64,000 nt of DNA from Aureimonas sp. Leaf324 (GTDB taxonomy: Bacteria > Pseudomonadota > Alphaproteobacteria > Rhizobiales > Rhizobiaceae), in assembly GCF_001423245.1 (NCBI RefSeq), contig NZ_LMOH01000027.1:62001-126000 (forward strand), in the 5' to 3' direction. The notes below the pieces were generated by a model. It was not told where the DNA came from. It saw only the letters and a list, made by a program, of their open reading frames with translations, and searched no databases. The translations under genes were made by a program, and so were the position numbers. Below are positions 1 through 7,834 of the stretch, in pieces (the first letter of the stretch is position 1; the number at the start of each line of letters is the position of its first letter).

Positions 1-19
1 GGGCGGTGCGGGCGGTCAT
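1..19 (-). CDS. Partial gene start (first six codons), probable TetR-controlled target
   Basis: An ATG on the minus strand (CAT at 17-19) opens a reading frame that leaves the window at its left edge; only M-T-A-R-T-A is visible. A strong ribosome binding site, GGAGG, lies six bases upstream of this ATG. The frame starts about 60 bases after the stop of the TetR gene on the same strand, so it is probably co-transcribed with it. TetR genes of this layout often precede an efflux membrane-fusion protein, but nothing in the six codons identifies the product. Confidence 0.55.
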
Positions 20-80
20 GGGCTGCCTCCGGTGAGACGCGTCGAAACGGAAAGAGGGACGGCGGGACGGGCGCACGGGA

Positions 81-737
81 TCAGGCCTCGTCCATGCGAA
101 GAAGCGCGCGCACGACGCGCAGGAGGTGCGGCTCGATCGCTTCCAGCGCGACCTCGCGCTCGAACTGCAGGCGCATCATCAGGCCGTCGCCGAAGGCGAA
201 GATCATGGTCAGGGCGACGTCGAGGTCGAGATCGGCCGGCACCTCGCCGCGCTCGCGCGCCTCGGCGATCGCGGTGCGCATGGTCGTGCGGACCATGTCT
301 TCGAGCTCGCAAAAGCGGGCGCCGACCGCGGTGTTGCGCAGCGATTCGGAGCAGATCTCCACCATCAGCCCGCCGCTTTCCGGGTCGCGCGCCGAGGCGA
401 GGTATTCCATCGCGGTGGCGACCAGCCGGTCGGCGATCGAACCAGGACCGCGCAGGTGTTCCATGCAGGCGACGGCGCCGACGCGTTCCTCGTCGGCGAT
501 CGCCTCGATGATCGCGTCCTTGGAGGGAAAGTAGCGGTATAGCGCGCCGGGGCTCATCTGCGCTTCGGCGCAGATCTGCCCCATGGACGCGCCATGGAAC
601 CCGGCGCGCGCGAAGCAGATGCGCGCGGCCGCCAGGATCTGGCGGCGACGCTCGTCGCTCGGCTGAAGTACCTGTGCAGCAATCGGAGGAGGGGTCACGG
701 GGGTCCGGGTGGTGCGAGAGCGAACGATCGTTCTCAT
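81..737 (-). CDS. TetR/AcrR family transcriptional regulator
   Basis: Predicted ligand-responsive repressor of 218 residues, normal length for the family. The N-terminal DNA-binding domain is clear: residues 31-80 contain the first helix, the helix-turn-helix and the recognition segment with the signature MSPGALYRYFPSKD (61-74). The C-terminal half is the variable ligand and dimer domain. The ATG at 737 has GGAG five bases upstream, so it is preferred over a GTG at 698 that lacks a ribosome binding site. A 12-base palindrome lies inside the first codons. The gene probably autoregulates and controls the gene beginning at position 19. The ligand cannot be inferred. Confidence 0.9.
   Translation of the reverse strand: MRTIVRSRTTRTPVTPPPIAAQVLQPSDERRRQILAAARICFARAGFHGASMGQICAEAQMSPGALYRYFPSKDAIIEAIADEERVGAVACMEHLRGPGSIADRLVATAMEYLASARDPESGGLMVEICSESLRNTAVGARFCELEDMVRTTMRTAIAEARERGEVPADLDLDVALTMIFAFGDGLMMRLQFEREVALEAIEPHLLRVVRALLRMDEA
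722..733. promoter_or_regulatory. 12-bp perfect palindrome at the TetR start, candidate operator
   Basis: GAACGATCGTTC is a perfect palindrome that begins four bases after the TetR start codon. TetR proteins bind short palindromes around their own start or promoter, so autoregulation is plausible. However, the site is also coding sequence (codons 2-6), so it could be a coincidence. Confidence 0.35.
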
Positions 738-817
738 ACGATCTCCGAATCAACTTGTCGAGAGCGCAGCGCCCGGATTCGTGAGTCGCGGATGCTTCGG
801 AAGCCCGACTGTGGCGC

Positions 818-1135
818 TCAGACTGTCGGCGCGTCGTTGGCCGGCCGTGGTGCGCGAAGGCGCGGCGGGGTCCAGTCGGCACGAAAGGCCGCCAGCACGC
901 GCTGCGCGCCGGGGCGACGCCCCATCACCGCGTCGAGCACCGGGCGGTTCAGCACCGATAGGGCCTGCAGGATGCGGGCGTCCGACGGCGCGCGGCTGCC
1001 CGCGCCCTCTTCGCCCGACGCCCGCGACGGCTCGGCGGGGCCGCTGGTGCGGTCTCCGGGCCGGGACGGGTCGGGAAAGCGAAGAATGTTCATCGGGCCG
1101 TCGAATGCCTTGCCACCCGTGACCATGGACGGCAC
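818..1135 (-). CDS. Small hypothetical protein
   Basis: Unrecognised protein of 105 residues, or 91 if translation starts at the second ATG (1093, sequence MNILRFPDPSR). Codon third positions are almost all G or C, as in the neighbouring real genes. The segment from about residue 55 forms a plausible amphipathic helix (ILQALSVLNRPVLDAVMG), followed by a basic tail. There is no signal peptide or membrane segment. It reads in the same direction as the TetR gene and ends 81 bases upstream of it. No strong ribosome binding site separates the two starts, so the start is uncertain. Confidence 0.5.
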   Translation of the reverse strand: MPSMVTGGKAFDGPMNILRFPDPSRPGDRTSGPAEPSRASGEEGAGSRAPSDARILQALSVLNRPVLDAVMGRRPGAQRVLAAFRADWTPPRLRAPRPANDAPTV

Positions 1136-1468
1136 GGGTTCCGGTCTCCGACTTAACGCCCGGATGCTGAAAAGAGTGTTGGGAAAGGTGCTTAACGCTT
1201 TGCTTTTTATGGGTCGTCGAAAGGCTCGGGTGCCGGCGGCGCCTTGACAGGAGCGTCCGTCTTTGTTTCAAGCACGGGAATTTCAGCGTTCGATCATCCG
1301 TCCGCGACCCGCCGACCGTGTCCCTTCTTCCGAAGCCGCATGGAGGTCACCATCCGCCAGCGAGTGTCGCCCGCGGATGCGTTTCCGTTTGGCGCTTCGT
1401 TTCGGCTTGGATCGGGCGCCACGAGTTCCCATTCTTCCGGCACCGCCGGAAGACAAGGAAGACAGCGG
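1136..1468. other. Intergenic region upstream of ffh
   Basis: No convincing gene lies here. A TTGACA-like hexamer occurs at 1244-1249 without a good -10 partner. A seven-base-pair hairpin at 1434-1452 (CTTCCGG, loop CACCG, CCGGAAG) ends two bases before the AAGGA ribosome binding site of ffh at 1455-1459, so it could influence ffh translation. Confidence 0.4.
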
Positions 1469-3028
1469 ATGTTCGAATCCCTCCAGGACCGCCTCGGGTC
1501 CATCCTGAACGGCCTCACCGGCCGCGGTGCCCTGTCCGACGGCGACGTCGCGGCGGCGCTGCGCGAGGTGCGCCGTGCGCTGCTGGAGGCGGACGTCTCG
1601 CTGGAGGTGGTGCGCTCCTTCGCCGACCGCGTGCGCGAGAAGGCCGTCGGCGCCCAGATCGTGAAATCGATCAAGCCCGGCCAGATGGTCGTCAAGATCG
1701 TCCACGACGAGCTGGTCGCCACCCTCGGCTCCGACCAGGTCGCGATCGACCTCAATGCGCCTGCGCCCGTCACCATCATGATGGTCGGCCTGCAGGGCTC
1801 GGGCAAGACGACCACGACCGGCAAGATCGCCAAGCGCCTGACGGAGCGCCAGAAGAAGCGCGTCCTGATGGCCTCGCTCGACACGCGCCGCCCGGCCGCG
1901 CAGGAGCAGCTGCGGGTGCTCGGCGAGCAGACCGGCGTCGCGACGCTGCCGATCATCGCCGGCCAGGGCCCGGTCGAGATCGCAAGCCGCGCCTCCCAGG
2001 CCGCCAAGCTCGGCGGCTACGACGTCCTGATCCTCGACACCGCCGGCCGCACGCATATCGACGAGCCGCTGATGCAGGAGATGGCGGAGATCAAGTCCGC
2101 CACCCGCCCGCACGAGATCCTGCTCGTCGCCGACAGCCTGACCGGCCAGGACGCGGTGAACCTCGCCCGCTCGTTCGACGAGCGCGTCGGCATTTCCGGT
2201 CTTGTCCTCACCCGCGTCGACGGCGACGGCCGCGGCGGCGCGGCGCTCTCGATGCGCGCCGTCACCGGCAAGCCGATCAAGCTGATCGGCACCGGCGAGA
2301 AGATGGACGCGCTCGAGGAGTTCCATCCCGGGCGCATCGCCGACCGCATCCTCGGTATGGGCGACATCGTCAGCCTCGTCGAGAAGGCGGCCGAGAACAT
2401 CGACGCGGAACAGGCCGCGGCGATGGCCAAGAAGATGCAGTCGGGCAAGTTCGACCTCGACGATCTCGCAGCCCAGATCGGCCAGATGCAGAAGCTCGGC
2501 GGCATGGGCGGCGTGATGGGCATGATGCCCGGCATGGCCAAGATGAAGGACCAGATCGCCGCCGCCGGCATGGACGACAAGCTCCTGAAGCGGCAGCTCG
2601 CGATCATCTCGTCGATGACGAAGTGGGAGCGCGCCAACCCCGACCAGCTGAAGCATTCGCGCAAAAAACGGATCGCCGCCGGTTCCGGGACGGATGCCGC
2701 CGACATCAACAAGCTCCTCAAGATGCACCGCCAGATGGCGGACATGATGAAGGCGATGGGCGGCAAGGGCGGCAAGGGCGCCGGCATCATGGGCAAGCTC
2801 ATGGGCGGCCTCGGCGCCAAGATGGGCCTGCCCGGCGGGATGGGCGGCGGCATGCCGGACCTGTCGAAGATGGACCCCAAGCAGCTCGAGGAGATGGCGA
2901 AGGCCATGCAGAAGGGCGGGCTCGGCAGCCTGCCCGGCGGCCTTCCCCCCGGCCTCGGGAGCGGCGGCCTGCCGGGACTTCCCGGCGGCGGCTTCCCCGG
3001 ACTTCCCGGCCTCGGCCGGAAGAAATAA
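1469..3028 (+). CDS. ffh: Signal recognition particle protein Ffh
   Basis: GTPase subunit of the bacterial signal recognition particle; it binds 4.5S RNA and signal sequences of nascent membrane proteins and docks with FtsY. 519 residues, usual for alphaproteobacteria. Seen: N domain 1-95, P-loop GLQGSGKTT (107-115), DTRRP (138-142), DTAGR (190-194) and TRVD (248-251), then the methionine-rich M domain with the RNA-binding region around the Ser-Met-Thr-Lys-Trp-Glu-Arg segment. ATG 1469 is preceded by AAGGA. The last 35 residues are an unusual Gly-Leu-Pro repeat ending in a basic tail. rpsP follows after 90 bases, a standard order. Confidence 0.98.
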   Translation: MFESLQDRLGSILNGLTGRGALSDGDVAAALREVRRALLEADVSLEVVRSFADRVREKAVGAQIVKSIKPGQMVVKIVHDELVATLGSDQVAIDLNAPAPVTIMMVGLQGSGKTTTTGKIAKRLTERQKKRVLMASLDTRRPAAQEQLRVLGEQTGVATLPIIAGQGPVEIASRASQAAKLGGYDVLILDTAGRTHIDEPLMQEMAEIKSATRPHEILLVADSLTGQDAVNLARSFDERVGISGLVLTRVDGDGRGGAALSMRAVTGKPIKLIGTGEKMDALEEFHPGRIADRILGMGDIVSLVEKAAENIDAEQAAAMAKKMQSGKFDLDDLAAQIGQMQKLGGMGGVMGMMPGMAKMKDQIAAAGMDDKLLKRQLAIISSMTKWERANPDQLKHSRKKRIAAGSGTDAADINKLLKMHRQMADMMKAMGGKGGKGAGIMGKLMGGLGAKMGLPGGMGGGMPDLSKMDPKQLEEMAKAMQKGGLGSLPGGLPPGLGSGGLPGLPGGGFPGLPGLGRKK

Positions 3029-3118
3029 GGGCTTCGGCCCGGACCACCCCTTGAACGAAACCCGACGGCGCATCCCAAGAAGGTGCCGCGAGACAGAAGA
3101 AGCAGAAGGAAGACCCTC

Positions 3119-3532
3119 ATGCCCCTGAAGATGCGCCTTGCCCGTGCCGGCTCCAAGAAGCGCCCGTACTACCACGTCGTCGTCGCCGACGCCCGCAGCC
3201 CCCGAGACGGTCGCTTCGTCGAGACCGTCGGCTCGTGGAACCCGATGCTCCCGAAGGACGCCGAGCGCGTCACCCTCAAGGAGGACCGGATCAAGCATTG
3301 GCTGAGCGAAGGCGCCCAGCCGACCGACCGCGTGCTGCGCTTCCTCGACAAGGCCGGCATCGTGAACCGTCCGACCCGCGCCAACCCGACCAAGGCGCTG
3401 CCGGGCAAGAAGGCGCAGGAGCGCGAGGCCGAGCGCAAGCAGCGCGAGGAAGACGCCCGCGAGGCCGCCGAGAAGGCCGCTGCCGAGAAGGCCGAGGCGG
3501 ATGCCGGCGGCGCCGAGGCTTCTGCCGAGTAA
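3119..3532 (+). CDS. rpsP: 30S ribosomal protein S16
   Basis: Structural protein of the small ribosomal subunit. 137 residues; the start at 3119 gives the family N-terminus ([20 protein letters not shown]) and has AGAAGGA upstream, so the longer frame from 3083 is rejected. Residues 1-85 are the conserved S16 core. From about 98 on, the protein carries a lysine-, glutamate- and alanine-rich charged tail, common in alphaproteobacterial S16. It lies between ffh and rimM and is followed by a terminator. Confidence 0.97.
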   Translation: MPLKMRLARAGSKKRPYYHVVVADARSPRDGRFVETVGSWNPMLPKDAERVTLKEDRIKHWLSEGAQPTDRVLRFLDKAGIVNRPTRANPTKALPGKKAQEREAERKQREEDAREAAEKAAAEKAEADAGGAEASAE

Positions 3533-3544
3533 GGCACTCCTTAA

Positions 3545-3560
3545 CGTTTCACGTGAAACA
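3545..3560. promoter_or_regulatory. parS-like centromere site (ParB binding)
   Basis: The sequence contains GTTTCACGTGAAAC (3546-3559), a perfect 14-base palindrome. It matches 15 of 16 positions of the conserved bacterial chromosomal parS site TGTTTCACGTGAAACA; only the first base differs. It sits in the non-coding gap between rpsP and its terminator, as expected for a genuine ParB nucleation site. Such sites cluster near the replication origin. parA and parB themselves are not in the window. Confidence 0.75.
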
Positions 3561-3568
3561 CCGGATGC

Positions 3569-3599
3569 GGCGCCCCGATTCGATCGGGGCGCCGTTTTC
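3569..3599 (+). terminator. Rho-independent terminator after rpsP
   Basis: An 11-base-pair GC-rich stem (3569-3579 with 3583-3593) closes a three-base loop and is followed by GTTTTCGTTT. It would end transcripts from ffh-rpsP, so rimM probably has its own promoter in the 100 bases that follow. Confidence 0.8.
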
Positions 3600-3696
3600 G
3601 TTTCCGCCGCCGCCCGCATCCAGCCCGAGCTTGACGAGGCGGGCGGGACGGGCGACTGACGCCCGAAACGAAACCCTGCCACCTTCCGACCTCCTG

Positions 3697-4254
3697 ATGG
3701 GACTTCCAGCCGTGAACGACGCCCCCCGCGACAGCATCCTCCTGGCCGTGATCGGCGGCGCCCACGGCATCAAGGGCGAGGTGCGCGTGCGCTCCTTTAC
3801 GGAGGACCCCGAGGATCTCGGCGCCTACGGACCGCTCACCGATGCCAAGGGCCGGCGCTACACGGTCGTCTCGGCGCGCGCTCAGAAGAACGTCGTGGTG
3901 GTGCGCTTCAAGGAGGTCGCCGATCGGAACGCTGCCGAACTGCTTAACGGCACCGAACTCTTCGTCGACCGCGCGGCGCTGCCGGAAGAGGGCGAGGACG
4001 AGTTCTACCAGGCCGATCTCGTCGGCCTCGTCGCCCGGCTCGTCGACGGCACGGTGATCGGCGAAGTCGTCGCCTTCCATGACTTCGGCGCCGGCGACAT
4101 CCTGGAGATCGTGCCGGAGGGGAGCAAGGGCGTGATGATCCCCTTCACCGAAGCCGCCGTCCCGGAGATCGACCTCGACCTCGGCTTCATCCTGGTCGAG
4201 CCCGTCGCCGCCGGCCTTGTCCCGCCCGACGAGGATGCGCCGCGCGAAGCGTGA
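3697..4254 (+). CDS. rimM: Ribosome maturation factor RimM
   Basis: Assists 30S subunit assembly near ribosomal protein S19. 185 residues with the typical start region VIGGAHGIKGEVRVRSFTEDP and the C-terminal PRC-barrel containing YQADLVGL and IPFTEAAVPEIDLD. A GTG at 3712 would give 180 residues beginning MNDAPRDS, equally plausible; neither start has a strong ribosome binding site. In most relatives trmD and rplS follow; here the next gene encodes an unrelated repeat-bearing membrane protein. Confidence 0.95.
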   Translation: MGLPAVNDAPRDSILLAVIGGAHGIKGEVRVRSFTEDPEDLGAYGPLTDAKGRRYTVVSARAQKNVVVVRFKEVADRNAAELLNGTELFVDRAALPEEGEDEFYQADLVGLVARLVDGTVIGEVVAFHDFGAGDILEIVPEGSKGVMIPFTEAAVPEIDLDLGFILVEPVAAGLVPPDEDAPREA

Positions 4255-4338
4255 TGGCGCGACCGACTCTCGCCTCGTTTGAAGGATAGAGCTATCAAGA
4301 ACCCCTGATCCCCTTCGACCTGCGGAGCGGCACGACGC

Positions 4339-5652
4339 ATGACGCACGGCCTTCACGATTCGACCCGGCCGTCCGGCGACGGACCCGCCGCGGGCGTGGT
4401 CGCGGAGGAGCGCGAAGGGGCTGCGACCTTGCCGGAGACGGCAGGGGACGAAAACGGGGCAATCTCGGGCGACCGCGAGGCCTCCCCCGATCCCAGGCCT
4501 GCGGACGTAGCCGGCACGACGTCCGAGACGTTCGGGCCGCCCGCCGCTCCTGACGTGGAGGCGGGCGCCGAGCCGTCTTCGACCATCGCCGTGACCACGC
4601 CGGCGTCCCCGCCGGGTGAAGAAGGTCTGGACAAGCCGGCAGACGGCGGGACATCCCTCGAAGCCGAAGCCGAAGCCGAAGCCGAAGCCGAAGCCGAAGC
4701 CGAAGCCGAAGCCGAAGCCGAAGCCGAAGCCGAAGCCGAAGCCGAAGCCGAAGCCGAAGCGGAAGCGGAAGCGGAAGCGGAAGCGGAAGCGGAAGCCGTG
4801 GTCGCGCGGCCGGTCTCGCGTTGGGACGCGCCCTCCGATCCCCCTCCGGTCTCACCGGTGCGGCCTGCCGGCGGCCGCGACGGCGGCGCGCTGATCGGCG
4901 CCGCGCGCGTCGTCGCGCTGGTGCTTCTGGCGGGCGGCGCGCTCTATGCCGCGCTGATGGCCGTGCGGCCGGACGACGAGCGGGCCACTGTCGAGGTGCG
5001 GGCGCCGCGGGTGGAGGACGAGCGATCGGTGGTGGCCCAGCCCGGCCCCCGGCCGAAGCCCCTCGTGGTCGAGCGTTTCGCCGCGACCCGCGACCTCGAC
5101 CTGAAGACAATCGCGTTCCGCTTCGTCCGCCTCGTGCCGCAGCCCCCCGCCGACGTCTGCGCGGCGTTCGGGACGGCCGGATGGGATGCAGGGGCTTGGG
5201 GCCCGAGCCCGCTCGGCGACCTCGACGAATGCGTCGCCTCGAAGGTCTTCGGCGACAGGAAACAGGCGGAGGCGTTCGCGGTCCTGCGAGGGCGCGAGAC
5301 GCTGCTCGAGGTTCGCATCAAGCTGAACCTCTACGACGCGGCGCGTCGCGCGGAGGCCGCGGGCGAGATCGCGAGCCTCGTGTCGGGCTTCTTCGATCGC
5401 TGGAACTGGGAGGGCGCTGCCGCCTTGAGGCAGCGGATCGCCGCGCTCGATCCGTTCGAGGAGGCCGCCCACGGCACGCGGGTGGTCCTGTCGCGCGAAC
5501 GCGGCGAGGTCGAGCGCTGGAACCTGTCGCTCCGCTTCCCGAGCCCGCCGAAGCCGCCCGAGGAGAAGCCGAAGGCGTCGACCCTGGCCGACATCGCGGC
5601 TATGGCCGGTGTGCCGGTGGAGAGCGTTCCGGCGGGGCGCGATCCGCCTTGA
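4339..5652 (+). CDS. Single-pass membrane protein with long Glu-Ala repeat
   Basis: Function unknown, 437 residues. Order: an acidic, proline-rich disordered region (1-107); a pure (Glu-Ala)23 stretch (108-153); a linker; one transmembrane helix around 184-208 (GAARVVALVLLAGGALYAAL); then a folded C-terminal domain of about 190 residues with conserved-looking segments (ADVCAAFGTAGW, SLVSGFFDRWNWEG). The (EA)23 stretch is expected to be helical and strongly negative, on the cytoplasmic side if the N-terminus is inside. The start has GGAG 11 bases upstream. It occupies the slot after rimM where trmD normally sits. Confidence 0.85.
   Translation: MTHGLHDSTRPSGDGPAAGVVAEEREGAATLPETAGDENGAISGDREASPDPRPADVAGTTSETFGPPAAPDVEAGAEPSSTIAVTTPASPPGEEGLDKPADGGTSLEAEAEAEAEAEAEAEAEAEAEAEAEAEAEAEAEAEAEAEAEAEAEAVVARPVSRWDAPSDPPPVSPVRPAGGRDGGALIGAARVVALVLLAGGALYAALMAVRPDDERATVEVRAPRVEDERSVVAQPGPRPKPLVVERFAATRDLDLKTIAFRFVRLVPQPPADVCAAFGTAGWDAGAWGPSPLGDLDECVASKVFGDRKQAEAFAVLRGRETLLEVRIKLNLYDAARRAEAAGEIASLVSGFFDRWNWEGAAALRQRIAALDPFEEAAHGTRVVLSRERGEVERWNLSLRFPSPPKPPEEKPKASTLADIAAMAGVPVESVPAGRDPP
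4660..4797 (+). repeat. Hexanucleotide tandem repeat, 23 units of GAAGC(C/G)
   Basis: Twenty-three in-frame copies of GAAGCC; six consecutive units near the end read GAAGCG and the last returns to GAAGCC. It encodes (Glu-Ala)23. The unit length keeps the frame, so slippage would lengthen or shorten the helix rather than switch the gene off. GAA is otherwise the minor glutamate codon here (GAG dominates), which points to recent expansion. Confidence 0.95.
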
Positions 5653-5660
5653 CGAGGGGT

Positions 5661-5688
5661 GACGCCGGCTAACCTTTCAGCCGGCGTC
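5661..5688. terminator. Hairpin between converging genes
   Basis: A perfect 10-base-pair stem (5661-5670 with 5679-5688) and eight-base loop lie in the 41-base gap between the repeat protein and galE, which converge. There is no T-run on either side, so it may be a weak bidirectional terminator or an RNA-stabilising hairpin. Confidence 0.45.
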
Positions 5689-5693
5689 CGTGG

Positions 5694-6683
5694 TCAGAGC
5701 GCGTTGCGGCGCCCCAGCGCCTCTTCCCAGTCCAGCGCATGGCGCACGATCAACGGCAGGTCGTCGTAGCGCGGTTCCCAGCCGAAGGCCTGCCGCGCGG
5801 TGGTGGCATCCGCCACGATGGCGCTGGCGTCGCCCGGCCGGCGCTCGGCCATCCGCACGTCGAAGTCGCGCCCCACCACCTGCCGCACCGTGTCGAGCAC
5901 TTCGAGCACCGAATAGCCGTGACCGTAGCCGCAGTTGGCGATGATCGAGGCGCCGCCGCCCCGCAGGTAGTCGAGCGCCCGGCGGTGGGCGCTGGCGAGA
6001 TCCGACACATGAATGTAGTCGCGCACGCACGTGCCGTCCGGCGTGTCGTAATCGTTGCCGAACACCTGCAGGAACGGCCGCTTGCCGAGCGCGGTCTCGC
6101 TGGCGACCTTGATGAGATGGGTCGCGCCCTTGGTGGACTGGCCGGCACGGCCCTTCGGGTCGGCGCCCGCCACGTTGAAGTATCGCAGCGCCGCGAAGGT
6201 GATCGGATGGGCCGCCGCCGTGTCGCGCAGCATCAGCTCCGTCATCCACTTCGACGTGCCGTAGGGGGATTCGGGCGCCGGCGGCTGCGTCTCGGGCACC
6301 GGCATCGTCTTCGGCGAGCCGTAGACGGCCGCAGTGGACGAGAAGATGAAGTGCTTCACCCCGCCCTTCACCGCCGCTTCGATCAGCGCGCGCGAGGCGA
6401 CCGTGTTGTTGAGGTAGTAGCCGAGCGGATCGGCCACCGATTCCGGCACCACGATCGAGCCGGCGAAGTGGATGATCTCCTGGATGTCCTTTTCGGCGAT
6501 CAGCCGCTCGACCAGTGCCATGTCGGCGATGTCGCCGACGACGAGCTCGGCCTCCGGCGCCACGGCCCATTCGAAACCCGTAGACAGGCGGTCGAGCACC
6601 ACGACGCGCTCGCCGGCATCCACGAGATCCCAGACCATGTGGCTGCCGATATAGCCGGCGCCGCCGGTGACGAGTACGCTCAT
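5694..6683 (-). CDS. galE: UDP-glucose 4-epimerase
   Basis: Interconverts UDP-glucose and UDP-galactose with bound NAD, supplying galactose for exopolysaccharide and lipopolysaccharide. 329 residues, the length of rhizobial GalE/ExoB. Seen: NAD-binding GGAGYIG (7-13), the FSSTAAVYG segment (114-122) and the catalytic pair in YGTSK (Tyr141, Lys145). The start at 6683 has AAGGA ten bases upstream; the longer frame adds sequence with no relation to the family. It is divergent from the EEP-family gene. Confidence 0.95.
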   Translation of the reverse strand: MSVLVTGGAGYIGSHMVWDLVDAGERVVVLDRLSTGFEWAVAPEAELVVGDIADMALVERLIAEKDIQEIIHFAGSIVVPESVADPLGYYLNNTVASRALIEAAVKGGVKHFIFSSTAAVYGSPKTMPVPETQPPAPESPYGTSKWMTELMLRDTAAAHPITFAALRYFNVAGADPKGRAGQSTKGATHLIKVASETALGKRPFLQVFGNDYDTPDGTCVRDYIHVSDLASAHRRALDYLRGGGASIIANCGYGHGYSVLEVLDTVRQVVGRDFDVRMAERRPGDASAIVADATTARQAFGWEPRYDDLPLIVRHALDWEEALGRRNAL

Positions 6684-6819
6684 GCGCGGGATCCTTCGAT
6701 GGGCCGGGCCACCCCGGTCTGAATCGCGCCGGATGCTATCTTGCGCAGGATGTTTCGCAAGTGCGAAAACGCCGGTCGCGGGGCGACCGACACGGGTTCG
6801 CTCCCACCCACGGGATCGG

Positions 6820-7761
6820 ATGGGCCGGATGCTTCGACGCGATGAATGGGTCGGCGCGCTGACGGCTGTGGCGGCCGCGATCGTCCTGCTGGTCGGGATC
6901 GGCCTCCTCCTCCCGCAGGTTCCTCTCGTGTCGATGATCGGGCAGTTCCTGCCGATCCTAGGCCTCGCCCTCAGCCTGCCGGCGCTCGCCCTCGGCCTGC
7001 TCGGACGCCCGTGGCGGGCCGGCGGGACGGCGCTCGTCGCCCTCGCCATCCTCGCGCTGGCCCTGTGGCGCTTCGAGAGCGTGTCGGCCGGCCGGGCGGT
7101 GGAGCCCGTCGTGGGCACGCCGTTCACGCTGGTCAGCTTCAACGCGCTGTCGACCAACCGGGAGGGCGTGTCGGCGATCCCGTTCCTTCTCGCCTCCGGG
7201 GCCGACGCCATCCTCATCTTCGAGGCGGCGCAGTTCCGGGCCGAGCTTCCCCGGCTCCAGGCGGCCTATCCCTATCGGCTCGGCTGCACGGCGCCGGAGC
7301 CCTGCGACACGCTTCTCCTGTCGCGGCGTCCGCCGGTCTCGACGCGCCAGACGTGGCTCGGCGCGGTGCCGGCCAAGCGCTACGCGGAGTTCGCGTTCGA
7401 TCTCGATGGTCGCCGCGTGACGCTGGTCGGCGCGCACCTGACGAAGCCCTATTTCGACGAGCTGCCCGCGATCGAGCGCCTCGTGCTCGGCAACCGGCTG
7501 CGGGCGATGCGCGGGGCGGTGATCCTCGCCGGCGACTTCAACGCCGTGCCCTGGTCGCCCGATCTCGTCGAGCTCGCGACACGCGCCGAGATGCGTTTTT
7601 CCGGTTTCTACGTGCCGACCTGGCCGGCCGGCGCCGGGCGCTTCGGCCTGCCGATCGACCATGTCCTCACGCGCGGCGCCGTGGTCACGTCGCTGGAGGC
7701 GCTGCCGAGCGCCTTCGGCTCGAACCACCGCGGTCTACTGGCGCGGATCATCGTTCCCTGA
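6820..7761 (+). CDS. Membrane-anchored endonuclease/exonuclease/phosphatase family protein
   Basis: A metal-dependent phosphoesterase fold attached to the inner membrane. 313 residues. Two or three hydrophobic helices occupy 11-84, then the EEP domain with a complete active-site set: Asn108 (VSFNAL), Glu135 (IFEAAQ), His206 (GAHLT), Asp239 and Asn241 (GDFNA), Asp280-His281 (PIDHV) and Asn302-His303 (SNHRG). The substrate is unknown; relatives act on nucleic acids, phospholipids or phosphate esters. ATG 6829 is an alternative start. It faces the phoX gene across a hairpin. Confidence 0.85.
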   Translation: MGRMLRRDEWVGALTAVAAAIVLLVGIGLLLPQVPLVSMIGQFLPILGLALSLPALALGLLGRPWRAGGTALVALAILALALWRFESVSAGRAVEPVVGTPFTLVSFNALSTNREGVSAIPFLLASGADAILIFEAAQFRAELPRLQAAYPYRLGCTAPEPCDTLLLSRRPPVSTRQTWLGAVPAKRYAEFAFDLDGRRVTLVGAHLTKPYFDELPAIERLVLGNRLRAMRGAVILAGDFNAVPWSPDLVELATRAEMRFSGFYVPTWPAGAGRFGLPIDHVLTRGAVVTSLEALPSAFGSNHRGLLARIIVP

Positions 7762-7778
7762 CCGGAGGCCGAAACGAA

Positions 7779-7812
7779 GGCGGCGGCCCCGGGTCGCCCC
7801 GAAGCCGCCGCC
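7779..7812. terminator. Hairpin between converging EEP gene and phoX
   Basis: Stem GGCGGCGGC (7779-7787) pairs with GCCGCCGCC (7804-7812) in the 73-base gap between two convergent genes. No T-run follows, so termination is only suggested. Confidence 0.35.
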
Positions 7813-7834
7813 GATCGTCGTCCGTCCCGTTCGG

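Noticed and set aside
1470..1479. GTTCGAATCC, the T-loop signature of a tRNA
   Set aside because: It is the first codons of ffh; no cloverleaf or paired T-stem can be drawn around it. A second copy near 58769 is likewise within the siderophore receptor start and lacks a matching stem.
1283..3682. Long open frame of 799 codons on the minus strand opposite ffh and rpsP
   Set aside because: It is the antisense shadow typical of GC-rich genes; ffh and rpsP on the plus strand are unmistakable.
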